A stretch of DNA of 64,000 bases from Brugia malayi (lineage: Eukaryota; Nematoda; Chromadorea; Rhabditida; Onchocercidae): positions 10,016,649-10,080,648 of the forward strand of contig NW_025062477.1 of NCBI RefSeq assembly GCF_000002995.4, read 5' to 3'. This document shows, piece by piece, positions 48,901 through 62,700 of the stretch; within the stretch, counting starts at the first letter, position 1; each line of letters starts with the position of its first letter. A program made the position numbers and the translations under genes. The notes below the pieces were generated by a model, which was not told the DNA's origin, made no database searches, and saw nothing but the letters and a program-made list of their open reading frames with translations.

Positions 48901-51900
48901 TTTTTTTTGATTTGTCCCAATTTTCAAACTTTTGAAGATGCCTCACACCGTAGAATTTTCTCTGTAGTCTTAATTTTATAAAGATTTCACATCGTGTGTT
49001 AAGGAAAATCAAATGGAAGTTCAGATTGAAATTATGCAACAGCAGCTCGATACAGCACATTCTTTGCATCGGGAAGCTCAACAAAGGATAGAGGAACTTG
49101 AAAGCAAACTGCAAAAGATTGTAGAGGAAAAAAGTCAGCTCTCCTTAAAACTTCAAGATTTGGAAAATGAGAACAACGATGGGATGATATCAGATGAAAA
49201 CAAGCACGTCTCAATTATATCTCTGTTGGAAGCTAAAGTTGCAGAACTTGGGAATAAAATTGATGAGGCTGTTCGTACAAAAAATGATGAAACCATAAGG
49301 CAGAAATCATTTTTGTTGGAAAAGGTGACATCACTACTGGAGAAAATTAAGAGTGATGTGAAAAGCAACATATTCGCTAATAAATGGGATGCAGACGATG
49401 TAGAAATTTCTGTTACCTATTTTGAAAAAACTGTAAACATTATTTGTCAAGATATTCCTCAGTTTGAGACATTGGTCGAAACAGTAGCTCAACATGGAAA
49501 ATTGGCTAGAAATGAGTTCAAGCAGGTACGTTATAATATATATAGAAGCAAAGAAAGAAAAATCACTCCAATTTTTATTTGAATCCAAAATTTTTAGTTA
49601 GAGGTGATGATGGAAAAAGTGGTAGAAGAAAAAAACAAATGGGAGATGTTATTTACAAATGAGAAATCAAAGCTTGATAGTTTGCAAGAATTGATGCTAA
49701 CTCAGTTTTCTGAAAACAAGAATTGTTTCTCAAGTTTATTGCAGGTTGGTCTTGTTTGCTGCCGCTTTTCTAATCTTAGAATTTTTGTTCTTTATAGGCC
49801 TTTAAAGCCTTGTATAGTTTTGATATTTTAGGGTTTCCAAAACAAATGGGCAGATACGCTGTATTCTGTGACAGAGTTTACTAAAACAAAATCTGAAGAA
49901 AATCGAAATGGTGCTATGTTAAAAATGCTACGTCATATAGAAGACCTTCAGGAAGTAAATTTGGATATCAAATATAGTTTTATTGTATTAGTACATTCAT
50001 CATGATATTGTTTATATATCGAATTTCAGAAATTGAATGATAAGTGGTCGAAGGATTCGGATGAGATGCACTCTTGTCTGAAAAAACAATATTTTATTGT
50101 AACTTCATTTCAAGCAGAAATGCAAGAAATGAGTAATAAAATAAAAATACTACATGAGTCTGTAGAGAAAGACTTTAAAAACTTAAATGTATTGCTGGAT
50201 AGCTTTCAAGGTCGAGAAGCTAAACAGTTGGGACATAGTGAAAAAGAAGCAGATACTTTCAAGCAAATATGCGAACATGGTGAAGAAATAATGCAGGTTT
50301 GTTTCTTTCAGGATTTTTTGATTGTTTCATATAATTTCAAAACTCTCAAATAATGTTAAAATATTATCCCTGTTAATTTTGATACGAGTGCTCCTTTTTG
50401 TTTCTTTGAAGTCAAGCTTTGTCGATTTTAGGGTCTACAAAGGTCGGTCCAGCATTTGCAGAAAGTTGAGGAAGATATAAGGTCTCAAAACACAGCTTTG
50501 TATAAAAATTTGGATTTCGGAAGTGAAAATTTTGCTCCAGTAATTGATGTTACTGAAAATTTGACAAGGGAAAAAGATAAACTGGAAAATGAAAATGCAG
50601 CACTCAGGAGTACGATTTTGATATTGGAAAAAGAAAACATAGATTTAAAAGAGGTAATACCTTGGGATATAAATCCGTACAAGGAATATAAAAGTTATTC
50701 AGAAAAAAATTGTAGGTATTACAATGGTAATTTCAAGCACTCACTCCAATCCACTTTGACTATTCGGTCGGGATATGGAATTTGGTAGTTTCATTTTTAT
50801 CTGTCTTACGCTATTAGGTTGCTCCACAACAATTAGGACAGAGGTAAAGCAATATATCACAACTGTACCATGTTTTCTGTCACACTGTCAGACAACACTA
50901 GAAATACCGGATTTCTTTGAAAATTTTTTGTAGATGAGAAAAATAACTGTACAAGAGAAAGAAGTTCAAGAGCTAGAACACAGATTAAACCTTTTGCAAA
51001 AAGAAAATGAACGATTAGGAAAAGCGTGCGATGATGCGGATGAAGAAGTCGGCGACCTTAAAGAGCAGATATTTGAACTGTTGCGTGTAAATGCCAAGCT
51101 TCAAGCTAAAATGGTTTGTTTTATCAATAAGAAAATGGAAACTTCTATTTTTAGCTTCTACCTTGCTCATTTCTTTTTGCTTTTCTACGCCGGAAGTATC
51201 ACTGAGAAATAGTTTCACTTGACTTTTATAATCTTCAGCATTACTCAGAATGCTGGTAGTTTAAACTTTAAAGACTATCATTTCGAAATTTAGATGGCAA
51301 TAAACGCTTCGTGAGCTAGCATTATGCTATTTGAAAATATTTTGTGAATATGGATATTATTCAAATCTAAATGCATAGTGAACAGTAAATCTCACTTTTG
51401 TCCGAACTGTTTCTGTAATCATTCCTATTTCTTTTCAAACTGTTCTCACCTTCGGTATTTTCTTTGTTTTGTCACTGTAATGTCTAATTATCTAGCATGG
51501 CGAAGATGAAGAAGCTGTAAACCGGAGAATGGGCTATATTGAACCACCAGCAATTCTTCCTGGAATTCATCTTTCAGCTCACGAAACTTCATCAGGAGTG
51601 AATTTGCCAAATGCAAAAATAGAGGATGTAACAGAAAGTCGTTTCAAATGTTGGTTATATGATTTTTTTTTTTATTAGGTGTTACTTTATGAATATAATT
51701 TAATAATGGTGTTACGAACATTATTAAATTCTTTTTTCTTTTTGTAAATCAATATTATGGACTTCATATCGTGTAAATTTGAATTTTATGCACTTTTATT
51801 TAAACTTCTATTTTAAAGTTTTGCAAGTCTATGAAATATTAAAATAATCGATTTACAGCAAAACTGGATATTAATGTTGATAACGTAGTAATGGAAGAAG

Positions 51901-52046
51901 CAGTAGAAGAAAGAAAGGAGATACAGAAATTAATGGAAAAAGAAAATGTGTTAGCAGAAGCTGCAAAGGCTTTAGTCAAGAGTAAATCTTCTGTAGAATC
52001 ACCAAAATCGAAGATAACCCGAGATCAGTCGTGTCGCACCTCATGA
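45990..52046 (+). CDS. Large coiled-coil protein, unrecognised
   Basis: Sixteen exons join in frame (45990-46034, 46645-46743, 46825-46911, 47113 to about 47220, 47487-47600, 47721-48419, 48510-48623, 48769-48879, 49004-49525, 49598-49744, 49832-49954, 50030-50296, 50432-50653, 50934-51113, 51496-51637, 51859-52046) to roughly 1050 residues. Nearly all introns are phase 0. The first 380 residues are low-complexity and Ser/Thr/Asp-rich with short motifs (ERKLAYINQIDPNIDATLLE, CENCYAMRIELGLL). From there to about 970, long heptad-like Glu/Lys/Leu helices dominate (EELESKLQKIVEEKSQLSLK, VQELEHRLNLLQKENERLG). The C-terminus is Glu/Lys-rich and ends RDQSCRTS. No motor, ATPase, GRIP or other catalytic domain is visible. 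A cytoskeletal, centrosomal or Golgi scaffold is likely by composition only. The donor of exon 4 is uncertain. Confidence 0.8.
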
Positions 52047-55000
52047 TTATTTTATATAAATGACATTAGCTTTTAATCTTTTATTGTTATAATGGTGCTA
52101 GCTCTTATGTTCCTTTACAAGTTAATTATAATCGAAAATTAGCCACGAATGATTAACAATTAGCTAAAACTTTCCCTGTCGAAGTTTTTCTAAATTTCAT
52201 GTAAATAGACATTAGTTTTGTTTTGATTTCTTACCCTGTATTTACTTTACGATTTATGCCCTTATCTTGTTTTTCCAATTTAATGCACTTGTTTATTTTT
52301 GAGCTTATTCCCGCGCCATCTGAAAAGTTCCATATACTACAACGATATTTACCTCTGTTTCACCACTCTTCATATTGTTTTGACATGCATCCTTATTTTT
52401 TCTGATGCAGTTGTTAATATTTTCCATAGTGTCTATAATTTAGATTTTAAATAGTGGTTTATTGGTGAGTTGAATGTATTTCACTATTGTTGGCCTAAGC
52501 ATATCAGCGGTATCAGTTGCAGTCTTATTACTTTCGAGATGAGAAAAGCATTCAAGAAATGAGCTAAGGTCATCAATAAACTGAGTTCAGCATGACCAGT
52601 CGTCACGACATGAATAGAAGATGAATTAGCTTATTTATACATTCTGCATTCATTCATGTATTTTATAAAATGGTAAATATTCGTGACTTTTGGTAAAGAT
52701 TAGAGCTTAAAGAATTGTTTCTAAATCAGTCAACTGCGCTATTCAATAAAGTAGAACTACATATCTTGATTGTGAATCTTTTGTAGAAAAAAACTGTCGT
52801 TTATGCCAGTCAACTTTCACTGAATTTTAGCGCACCTATGACGACCGACTGCAAATGACTTTTCATCAAAATTGATTCGTCATAATTTTTTTTTTCATGA
52901 TAATACAAAAGCTACTAATCAAACTGAACTTCATTTATAATCTTTCTTTAAACGCAAACCCATATACCTATAATAATAAGTATTCTTTTAGAGATTACCT
53001 GAATTTCTGATATGAAATATTTAAAGTAGAAGGTCAAAAAAGTTAAAGTTAAGAAATTGCTATACAAATATTGATTTGAAACGTGGCAAATTACATTTAG
53101 TATTATGGAAAATGGAAAAGTTAGACAAAGACATGAAAATGTAAAAAAAATACAAAATTATAAATTCGCAGCATTAAAATACGCATAGAGACGCTTTTGC
53201 GATCAAAAGGTAAAATACTTCTGGGGCCAAATGAAACCAATTTATGTTTAACATATCTATCATCTGTCATCTCTCTTTGTCGTCATTCATCGGTCATATT
53301 CGAGATGATTCTCATAGTTACACCATTCATTGCGCTTTTCACAACTTTTCATATTTCTCCAATGCAACATTTATGCACTTTTATCATATGTATGTCCTAA
53401 TTTGTTTACTACCGCAACAGCATTGCTGAGCATTTCTTTTAGCAGCAGTACACTTTTCCTTTCATCGATATTGATGGATTCCAGAAACAATGAGATTTCA
53501 CACACAGTTGAAGTAGTAGCGACCTGATAAATGACAAACATGGATGGTTGCTTGTGAAAGATTACATTGAGAATGTTTGTTCTTCATGGAATCATCCACT
53601 TATTCAAAGTTTGGTTTTCTAACTGGCATTATTTCTTCAAACGAAATTCGAATAAAATCAAATTAAAAAGTGGGTTGCTTGAAATCAATTAACAAATTTC
53701 TGTTTTTTTTTTAAAATAGTTAAAACCAGTGAAGCGGTGAAATATAGGTTTTTGTGGAATGAGCGTGAAGATTAGCATCAAGTGGACAAACCGAACATCG
53801 ATCTCTGTAAAGTTATAAATGCACTCATGAAATAATTCAATAATGAAGCCATTTCAATTTTATTTGAATTTATTTGTTTTGTTTTGTTTTTTTTTTTTTT
53901 TGAGTTTTGAAAAAATTATTGCTCAATTATCACATCACATATCTTACAATAAAAAGTTGAAATCAAAATGGAGCATTTCATTCGTGGCTGAAATAATTTT
54001 GTTTATTACTTTCAATACGAAATGCTTCTTATGATAATAGCTAGAAAGATAGATGCCTGATTCTGATCGAATGCAATTAATCTTAAAGAAATCTAAAATT
54101 GGTAAACAAACTCATGTAATCAATTTTTCTGAATGGTTATAACATTAATTCCAGTCGAAGATTTTGATAAGATGTGATAAAGATTATGCAGACAGGAATT
54201 CGCAAGATATTTATTTTGTTAGATCAGAAATCTTTATTTTTTATTCTATGAATTGAAAAGAACTATTAGTGCGTAGAACATTTACTACTTCGTCTTGTGC
54301 AACTAACTATTAATTTTATTGCAATTTAATTTTAAAATTTCAACCATTGCAAAAAAGAAGGTCAGCTGATGGATGTTTCTTCCAAAATTTAGGCATTTTT
54401 TTACAGACAACTTCGGCTAGTACTTGTGGAATGTAACACTGATACTTCTCGGTGAATGCAATACTTTGTCTTCCACTAATCTAATGATCCAAATTATAGA
54501 AGGTTTAAATGTAAGCAAACAGAAGTTAGAAAACGCAAATAGCTTATCACAGTATTTCATAGTGCTATCATTCAGCTATATATTTTTCCCTGGTATTGAT
54601 GAAAGATTATCTAATTATAACATTCTTTTGCTTTCTCAAGATTTTACCCAATTTCTTCCTAAAAGTATATGACAGCACTTCGACAAACAATCAATGTTGA
54701 ACTGAAAATATTTAGTTGTAAGAATAAAAAGTAGTGGAAAAGCCGAAAACTATCCCGGAAGATTACTTTCTAAGATTTCCTGCCAGTCTAGTTATACGAG
54801 ACTGTTAAAATCTGAAATTTCAATTTGTTCATTGCCTGGTTATTGCTACAACTGTCGGAAACATACAAGTGATTGATGCAAATAAATTTTAAATGAGTAA
54901 GTTTAAGTTAAAAATCTTTTTTAAGAAACCGTAATCATAAATTTGACGAATATTTTTTTTTACTTTTTTTTAATCTTTTAAAAAAAAGAGAGGGGAAGAT

Positions 55001-56781
55001 GTAGAGAGAGAGTCAATGAATTTGTTCATAGCAGAAGTTATCATTATTGTTTCTGGGGAAAACAGAACTGTTGTCAAGAGAAATTTCAGATTTACAGAGA
55101 GAAAAAGCTTGGAATTTCTTCCTTTTCAATGGGTGAGTCTTAAGTAGATAAAATAAATTTTTCTTTGAAGTGTGCAACAATTATGAATAATCTCCCTATC
55201 ACTCTGATCTTGTAATGAGATAAAATGCATTTCTTGCATAATAACCTTCCTGCATGAATCAAATTGTTGAGCGAAGTTTATTTCGTTTCACAGAAATGAA
55301 TAGTCCGAAATGTACACTAAACTTTGCTGAAATCATTGAAATTGTTCATTTTTGTATTTATCACTGCATAATTGTTGCACATCAAAAAAAGCATTTAAAA
55401 AAGCTCAATCACAAACTTACAATAGCATCAGAGTTCGAATTTATGTGAGAGTGAAAAAAGATGCTCGCATCTCATTCTTCTTATTAAGTAGAAATGAAAT
55501 ATTTTCACTGCATTTTAGGAATTTCAAGTGAAATTTCGGAGAATAAGACAATAATATATTTATAATATTATATTTACATACTTTAAATTGTATACATATT
55601 TCCCTTAATTTTTCGACATTTATTTTAACTGAAATATCGAAGTGAAAATTTAACAAAAATCTCTTTCTATAGAGAAAAGAAAAAATTTTGAATGATGCAA
55701 TCACAATGATCGTTTTTGCATTGCTGCGCAATGATCAGTTTTGATTTTTCTGGTTGTTCGACCAGAAAAGATATAATCCATAGTTTTAGTGAGATGTTAC
55801 CTTTTCTTGACAATAGCTCATTCTTTCTTTATGCATAGCATCAAAGACGACGATTTGATCGAACAGATTTCCAGTTATGTGTTGTAAAGGAGGGTTTTAG
55901 TAAAAGTTGAAAGTAGTTCGGAAGCAGATTGACGTATGAAAATTTGGCTTCGGCTTAGGAAGTGACTACAATTGCTTCTGATGGCATTATAGTTAGCTTA
56001 ATGAAGTATGCGGAAGGAACCAGTTATTGAGCTGTTCGATCAGTAGATTATATCATCGTATGTTCGGCATTCATTGCTCTTACATGACAAGAAGATCCGG
56101 GGTAACTCCACAATAACTATTAGTATTGTTTTCTTTTCAGCAGTTGTCCACCTTCATTCCACTGCTACTACTACTGTTATCGCGGAACAGAGGGAGCACT
56201 TATCGGCAAGCAGTGGTGATCATTTATCGGGAATGAAATGAAGGAAGCAAAGGGACGATACTGCGATACCTGATTAGTGACAGAGGTGAAAGGGAAAGGT
56301 GACATTGTCGATGGTAGCATTCTCTCAGCATCCTTACATCGAATTGATTTAAAAAAGCGAAGTTCCTGTGCCATCGCTGTTGCTGTTGTTGTTATTGCTG
56401 CTGCTGCTGTGCTGCTGTGTTGCTGTAGATGCAGATGCAGATGCTACTAAGATCCGGGATAATCATATAGCGGGTTGAAAAAAGAATGAGAAAAGATTCG
56501 GGAGGATAAAGAGAAAAGGTTGAAAAGAAGAGGTGGAAAGATGAAATTGTAAGACGGTGATTTTACTGATAGCTTCTTAACTTGCGGACGCCTAAGGGAA
56601 TGAATGTGTTGTGAGAGAAGAGAGTATTGCTGCTTGCTTGATGGATGACCATCAGCATCGCGACTGACCAGGACACTGGTCGAATGTGGACATGGAAGGG
56701 GCTGAAAGAGATCAGAAACGGAACATCGTCGCACTACAAGAGGCTGGCAACAAAACGAATATGCGTCAGTAAGGTGCTCAA
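52047..56781. other. Intergenic region before the cuticlin gene
   Basis: About 4.7 kb with no gene I can support; frames are short and of noise composition. The last 600 nt (from about 56050) are GC-richer and contain a CTG/TTG triplet tract, probably the promoter-proximal region of the next gene. Confidence 0.5.
56376..56444. repeat. CTG/TTG trinucleotide tract
   Basis: Tandem ctg, ttg and gatgca units, about 340 nt upstream of the cuticlin ATG. It is not in a supported coding frame. Confidence 0.75.
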
Positions 56782-59700
56782 ATGATGACCCAACGTGTTG
56801 CTTCCACTGTGGCCACTCTATCGATACCGTTACTGCTTCTGATCCAAGCTATCATGCACAGCCAACTGGTCCATTCCATTCCTATACCAAATTCACAAAT
56901 CGGTAATTCTTACTCTCACTTTTATCATATCAAAATTTGAGCAGCCATCCTGCAAATTTCTATCCGCGAGGAATGTTGTCCACATCCATGTGTCACCAAT
57001 GCTATTTATCTTTTCGAACAAACGAAAATTGCTTTGTTAACTTGTTAAAAGGTTCTAAATTGGCACAGAAGCGCATTCTTCAGCAGTTGTTACTTTCGTG
57101 TCGCATTAAATTCTATAGCATCTAATAGTCCAAGACATTCTCCACTGTCACCACACTTATCGAAACATGTTATATCCATTTTAAAAACTGTCCTATAAGA
57201 AGTTTCACTTTCAGTTGTGTCCACTGCAATGTTTGCAATTAAACAATCAGCTTTTCCACATTCTTATAGCTGAAAATAAACTTCTGGCTTCGGAAGTGCT
57301 TTATGAGCAAAACTTTTCCACCGTTATACTTGGTTTTTTTTTAAAAAAATTTAGAGTCTAAAAGTTAAACAGATAATATGTCATGGAGAATTGGTCTTAA
57401 AGCTGCTTACTACTTCTATAATCGAAATTTAATCACAAAACTGTTTCACTTATTTGACACCTTATCATGAACAGCACAAAAAACAGTGCAATGATTTTAT
57501 TTCGATAAGAATAGAATACTGATTGGCTTAATCGTGAAAGATTTCCTATTATATCATTTAGACCTTACTTTTAGTGACAAACAATCAGTGTTTTGATTGG
57601 CAAGTAATCAATTATTTTTAAGCATGAATGCGCTTGTAATTCAGTGCATCCCCTTTCGCCAATATAGCAATGACCAATCATTCTACACATTAAAATGAAG
57701 GACATATTACCTGTAGTGAAAGAGTTCATTAATTTAGCAGTCAAAAAGGGTTAAGAGTCTTGACCTTGCTAACCAAGCAACAGCTCACTCGACATATTAT
57801 TAGCACCCTACTATCTCAATGCATCAAAATTTTCGCGTGTCCAAATTAAGTTTAAGAAAATCAATTAACTAATGAAAAGATTATTAAACAAAAAACGCGA
57901 GGTATAGAATGGAATCAACACAATGAACTTTCTTTATCTTAAATATATCTTGACTTAAATATCTTGATTTATCTTGATTTATCAAGATATTTTAAGAACA
58001 ACGAAGTTTTAAAATTATAAATTTGAAAGTAAAATGTTTTATGCTGTGAAACTGAATCTCTGTATTATGTTTCTGCAATACTGTATGTGTGATTCTAAAA
58101 AAGATAACATAGTCCAAAGGAAATTCAGAGTAGCATAAAAAATTGAAGTGGTGAATTGTTTGATTTAAGGTTAATCGATTATGCCACTTTTGAATATCTG
58201 AACGGTTATGATTTAGGTAATTTTCAGATCGTTGGATCGCTCACTCTACCATAAAGTTAAAATCTTTTTCCTTTTTAAGAAAAACTCCGTTTCATATTGA
58301 GTTGTTTTGAACATTGGAAAGAGAACAGGTTTTGATAGTTGGAATTGTAATGACAATATCTTTTATGAGCACTTTTATGAGCGCAGTTTGTTCAAATCTA
58401 GCCAAATCAAAATTTATTAAGAAATTATAGTCTTCAGTCCTGAAAATAAATCTGAGTCAAAATTGGGTTGATTGTAACGATGAACATTACCGTCCTTTTT
58501 CATTTGATGTGTCAATGCACTAATTGAATGTGCTATGATCTCGTATCCAACTTTATTTTTTTGATAGTCAATTTTCTAATTATTCTTTTTGTGAAAACTG
58601 AACTGAAATTTTGCTTGCGTTAGAATTTATCTAATTTGAAAAGTGTCGATTTTTTTTTTTTTATCACATCTTTTTTTTCAAAAATTCAACAAGGCAAGCA
58701 ATAATTTTTAGGGAAGGCGGAGGTGGAATGTGGCGAAGATACGATTGAAGTGGTGTTTCTGACGGAAAGCGTGTTCCAGGGTCGAATTTACGTAGTAGGA
58801 CATTCAAACGACGAGCGCTGTGTATCACGCGATACTGGACGCCAGACAACATCAATCACGGTGCGGAAGGATCAGTGTGGTGTCTCTATTACGAGATCCG
58901 TTAGTTCATTTATCATTGCGTGATCACATTTACACATACCTTTCAGACTTGCTCTGTATTCAACGACATTAGCATGAAAAGACACAATGGTCACAACTAT
59001 TTTAAACATGTCTAATTTATACTATCAGTGACCTTTGCACCTTCTTTTGCAATTGATTTCTGTTCTTTCACTTTTCTAAATTAAAGGCGTAGTACTGATA
59101 TTATGAAGAAATTTGTAATCGGCTTTTACCACTCATTGTTAATGAATCGAAGTAAGATGAAGTGATTAGGTGCATCTATACGTAGAGGTCGAACTTTAAC
59201 CTCGATAATGATGTAATGTAGTCTAGGAAGCTACCACTCTCTAGTCAAGCAAAAAAAAGTTCCAGGTTCGGGACAAATCTAGTATGTTTAACTCATTTTT
59301 CTTTGTCTCATTTTTTCAAGTCAAAACATGTATCACTGTCGGGTTGTACTATCAGTGACCCAAACCTTCTATTTTCTAAATGTAGGTGAAAGTTTTTCGA
59401 AACTGTAACCCTACAGCAATTAAAAGCGTTGATCGAGTTTGATGAATCATTTATAGCACTTTTGAAAATGTAGTGACTGGGTTAATTTGTGTTTTATTTT
59501 ACCTTTCCATCAGTCATCTTTTTGTTCCCATAACGGAGATAGAAATAAGGTGAGAGGGATTATTCAACTGTTGGAGGATAAAAATTTTTTATGGAAGTTA
59601 AAAGTTTTCAAAGAGCCATCAAACTTCAAGTCACCATTATAGTATTTTTTATTACAGGAAATCAAGATTGGTTGTTACAAACTTATGATTATAGATTGGT

Positions 59701-62700
59701 TATTAGAAAGTGTTGGATTTTGTATTTTTTTTTCTTTTTATGAAAAAGGGGACGAGGAGAGACAGGTTGTTTTGAACAAACGATAAAAAATAATAAATGG
59801 TCAGTGCAATATCTGCGATCGCCTTACCTCTCACAATTAGAAACAGGTATATGGCGTAGGAAAAACAATCATAATTTCTTCACTGATCAAATCCATAGAT
59901 AAAAATAGCCCATAATGGGACTAATAAAAGTAAGTAATGTTTATAGCCTTTTCAATTCAATTAACATATTAAGACAATTACATATTTACCTTTATCTTTT
60001 TATCATTCTACTGTTACTAATCGCTGTTTAAGAAGTGAAAATAGCACACACTTGGTAGGCAATTATGGAGTGCATCTTGCATTGTTCACTTAATTAATTC
60101 GCGTAGAGTTGGGAAATACCTAATTTCAAATTTTTTTTGAAATTGAGAGAACCAAATTTTCATTAACTGACTGCTTGGAAAGTAATTAAATTATGGCCTA
60201 CACTTCGAGTTTTATGACTACTTTATGCGTTTCACTTTTTAAATTTCGAAGTGTTTTGGCTTTATTGTTTCACTTCAATTGATTGAAATTGTAGATAAAA
60301 TTTATGCAATTGAACTGAATTAGAAATTAAGCCAACTAGAGCAAACTGCCAAAATTAATTGTTTATTTGGCATTTTGGATTTTTTTAATCTCAAATTTTT
60401 CTATTCAGATTTGTTACACTTTGAATTAAAAAACCTTACTTTAGCACAATAAAATGTTATTTTCTGCAGTAATTTCAAAAAATACTATCAAGTGTCTTTG
60501 AATTAGTCTTACGTATGAATAATCACAGTGTCCCATATACAAATATTAGAATCAGTGAATGTCAGTTCTAAAATACTATCATTTATTATTATGAATTGTA
60601 TTACATTCATTTGATTTCTTTCAGTCTTACTATTCAACTTAATGACTCTTCACCGCACCATAATACCATATTCTGAGATCTGTGTATATCCAAAAAACAT
60701 AGTTGGCATGAGTGATTCGAAGAATCCATACATTAACAATTCGATGAATTCAAATAAATGAGAAAGTTTTTTTTAAAAAACTTTTTTTTACTAAGTAAGC
60801 ACAGTCATCTAATTTTTGGAAGTTAGAATCACTCTTGCTAATATTTTTTTTTTTTTGTTGAACTATGTAAGCAGAAACGAAGTCTGTAGAGGCAGCATTG
60901 ACACGATATGGCAAACAACAGCCTTCGTTGATACAACTTGTTTATTTTTCATGAAATTTTATTTCGAAGACCTCATTTACGAAGACATTTTCATGGCATG
61001 TGACATGGATAAAGATGAACTTGCTGACATACCGCTGACGAATGAATTTTGTTAGTTTCTGTAAAAAACAGCGAAACAAACAAAATGTCTTGTAATCACG
61101 AAAACTAAAATTGATTGAGAATTTATGCCAGATTGAAAAAGTTTTAATTTTAAGGCAATTGGAATTGAATAAACTGGCATGTCAGCTTCTATTCAATACA
61201 ATAACTAATTGCTTCTACTTTTCGTGTTTTATAATTTTAACTTTCAAATAAGAGATAGACAAGTTTTCCTGTTTGCTTTTATATTCAGATTTGCCAAAAT
61301 TTGCCCAGAAATTCGATAGTGTATGACAGCTATTGAATGAAAATTTCAGCGTTTGTTTACGCCTATTTTACTAAATAATGGTTTGAAGTTATCGCAGTGT
61401 TTTCTTATTGATGGGCTTACTTAAACTGCAGTTTCGATTGCATGTAGGGTAATTCAAAAAAAAAAAAAGGAAAACTTCGAAATTTGAAACATGAATGTGT
61501 ACTGAGCGTTGATAAATGATAAAAAATAATCAAAAGAGAAATTATAGAAAGTGATTGAAGAATATTGAAAAGCTAATAATTGTATAACACTGTCAAATCA
61601 TGACCGAAGTTTTTGGCCAAAGAAAATGAAAGATTGATGAACAAAGAAACGGTTAAAGCAGGAAAAATAGGAAATTATTTTTAACAAGAGCGAATACATA
61701 ATTTATCTATTCAAAAAATCTCATAAAAACTAAATTTCTGAGACAAACGGAAAATTAGACAAACAATCAGAGCTAACTATATAACCTTCAATACAATTCT
61801 TATTTAGTTGTCAATGAAATAACAATTATTTCATTGAGTTTTATGTGATGCATAACTGAAATTGAGCTGGATGATCTGGAAGTAGTTACTTGAGTTGTTT
61901 TATTAATCACTTATTCTCTATCTATATGAATAACTCTATCGATGCTGATATTTTTTAGGTTGACAGATACCAGAAAAACCAGTATGTAATTATTAAAAGC
62001 ATTAGGAGCAAGGATCTTATAAATTTTGTTAAATTATCTTTAACAAAGGCGAAGACATAATTAACGTTTTCCATTGATTGTTCAGAAAGCCAGTTTTTTT
62101 TTTTTTTTGATTTTTTTAATTGAGCAGCCATAGGTGTTATTGTACTCATTTATCGCTATGATATCATAATAAAACAGAAGCGGTAATGAGAACACATTTT
62201 TCGTCATCTAACAAAAAAAAGATTTCTTTTTAACAACTGCTTTAGTCGAGTTAATTAATAATAAATTCATTTGCACGAACTGTATGAGAATAGTAAATGT
62301 CCGATGATTTTTGTAGATATATACAAGTTGAGTAATACCAATGTCAAAGAAAGAGAATGATCTTTCATAAGAGAATAATTTTTCAGTGCTAACCACTACT
62401 TCGTTCCTTTTAAAACGGCAAATGAAAAAAATAAAATGCAAAGATCCAAAAAGTGAGAACATTTTGCGCAAACAATTAACTGTCTTCAAAAACAAAATAA
62501 TGTTTTAGTCTAAATTCTTATTTCTTTTCTAAGGTAAATTTCACCGATTGCAGACCAATCCACCAGGTATGTTTGCAAATGTGAAAGTGATGATCTCATT
62601 TCATGAAGAATTTATCACGAAAGTTGATAGGGTTAGTTCATTATTCATTTGATTTTAAAAATTTGCAAATGGAATAAAATAGACTGGTACTATAAATTTC

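Noticed and set aside
60816..61055. 79-codon plus-strand frame in cuticlin intron 2, acidic at its end
   Set aside because: Begins with TTG, has no homology I recognise, and the flanking cuticlin exons join in frame without it.
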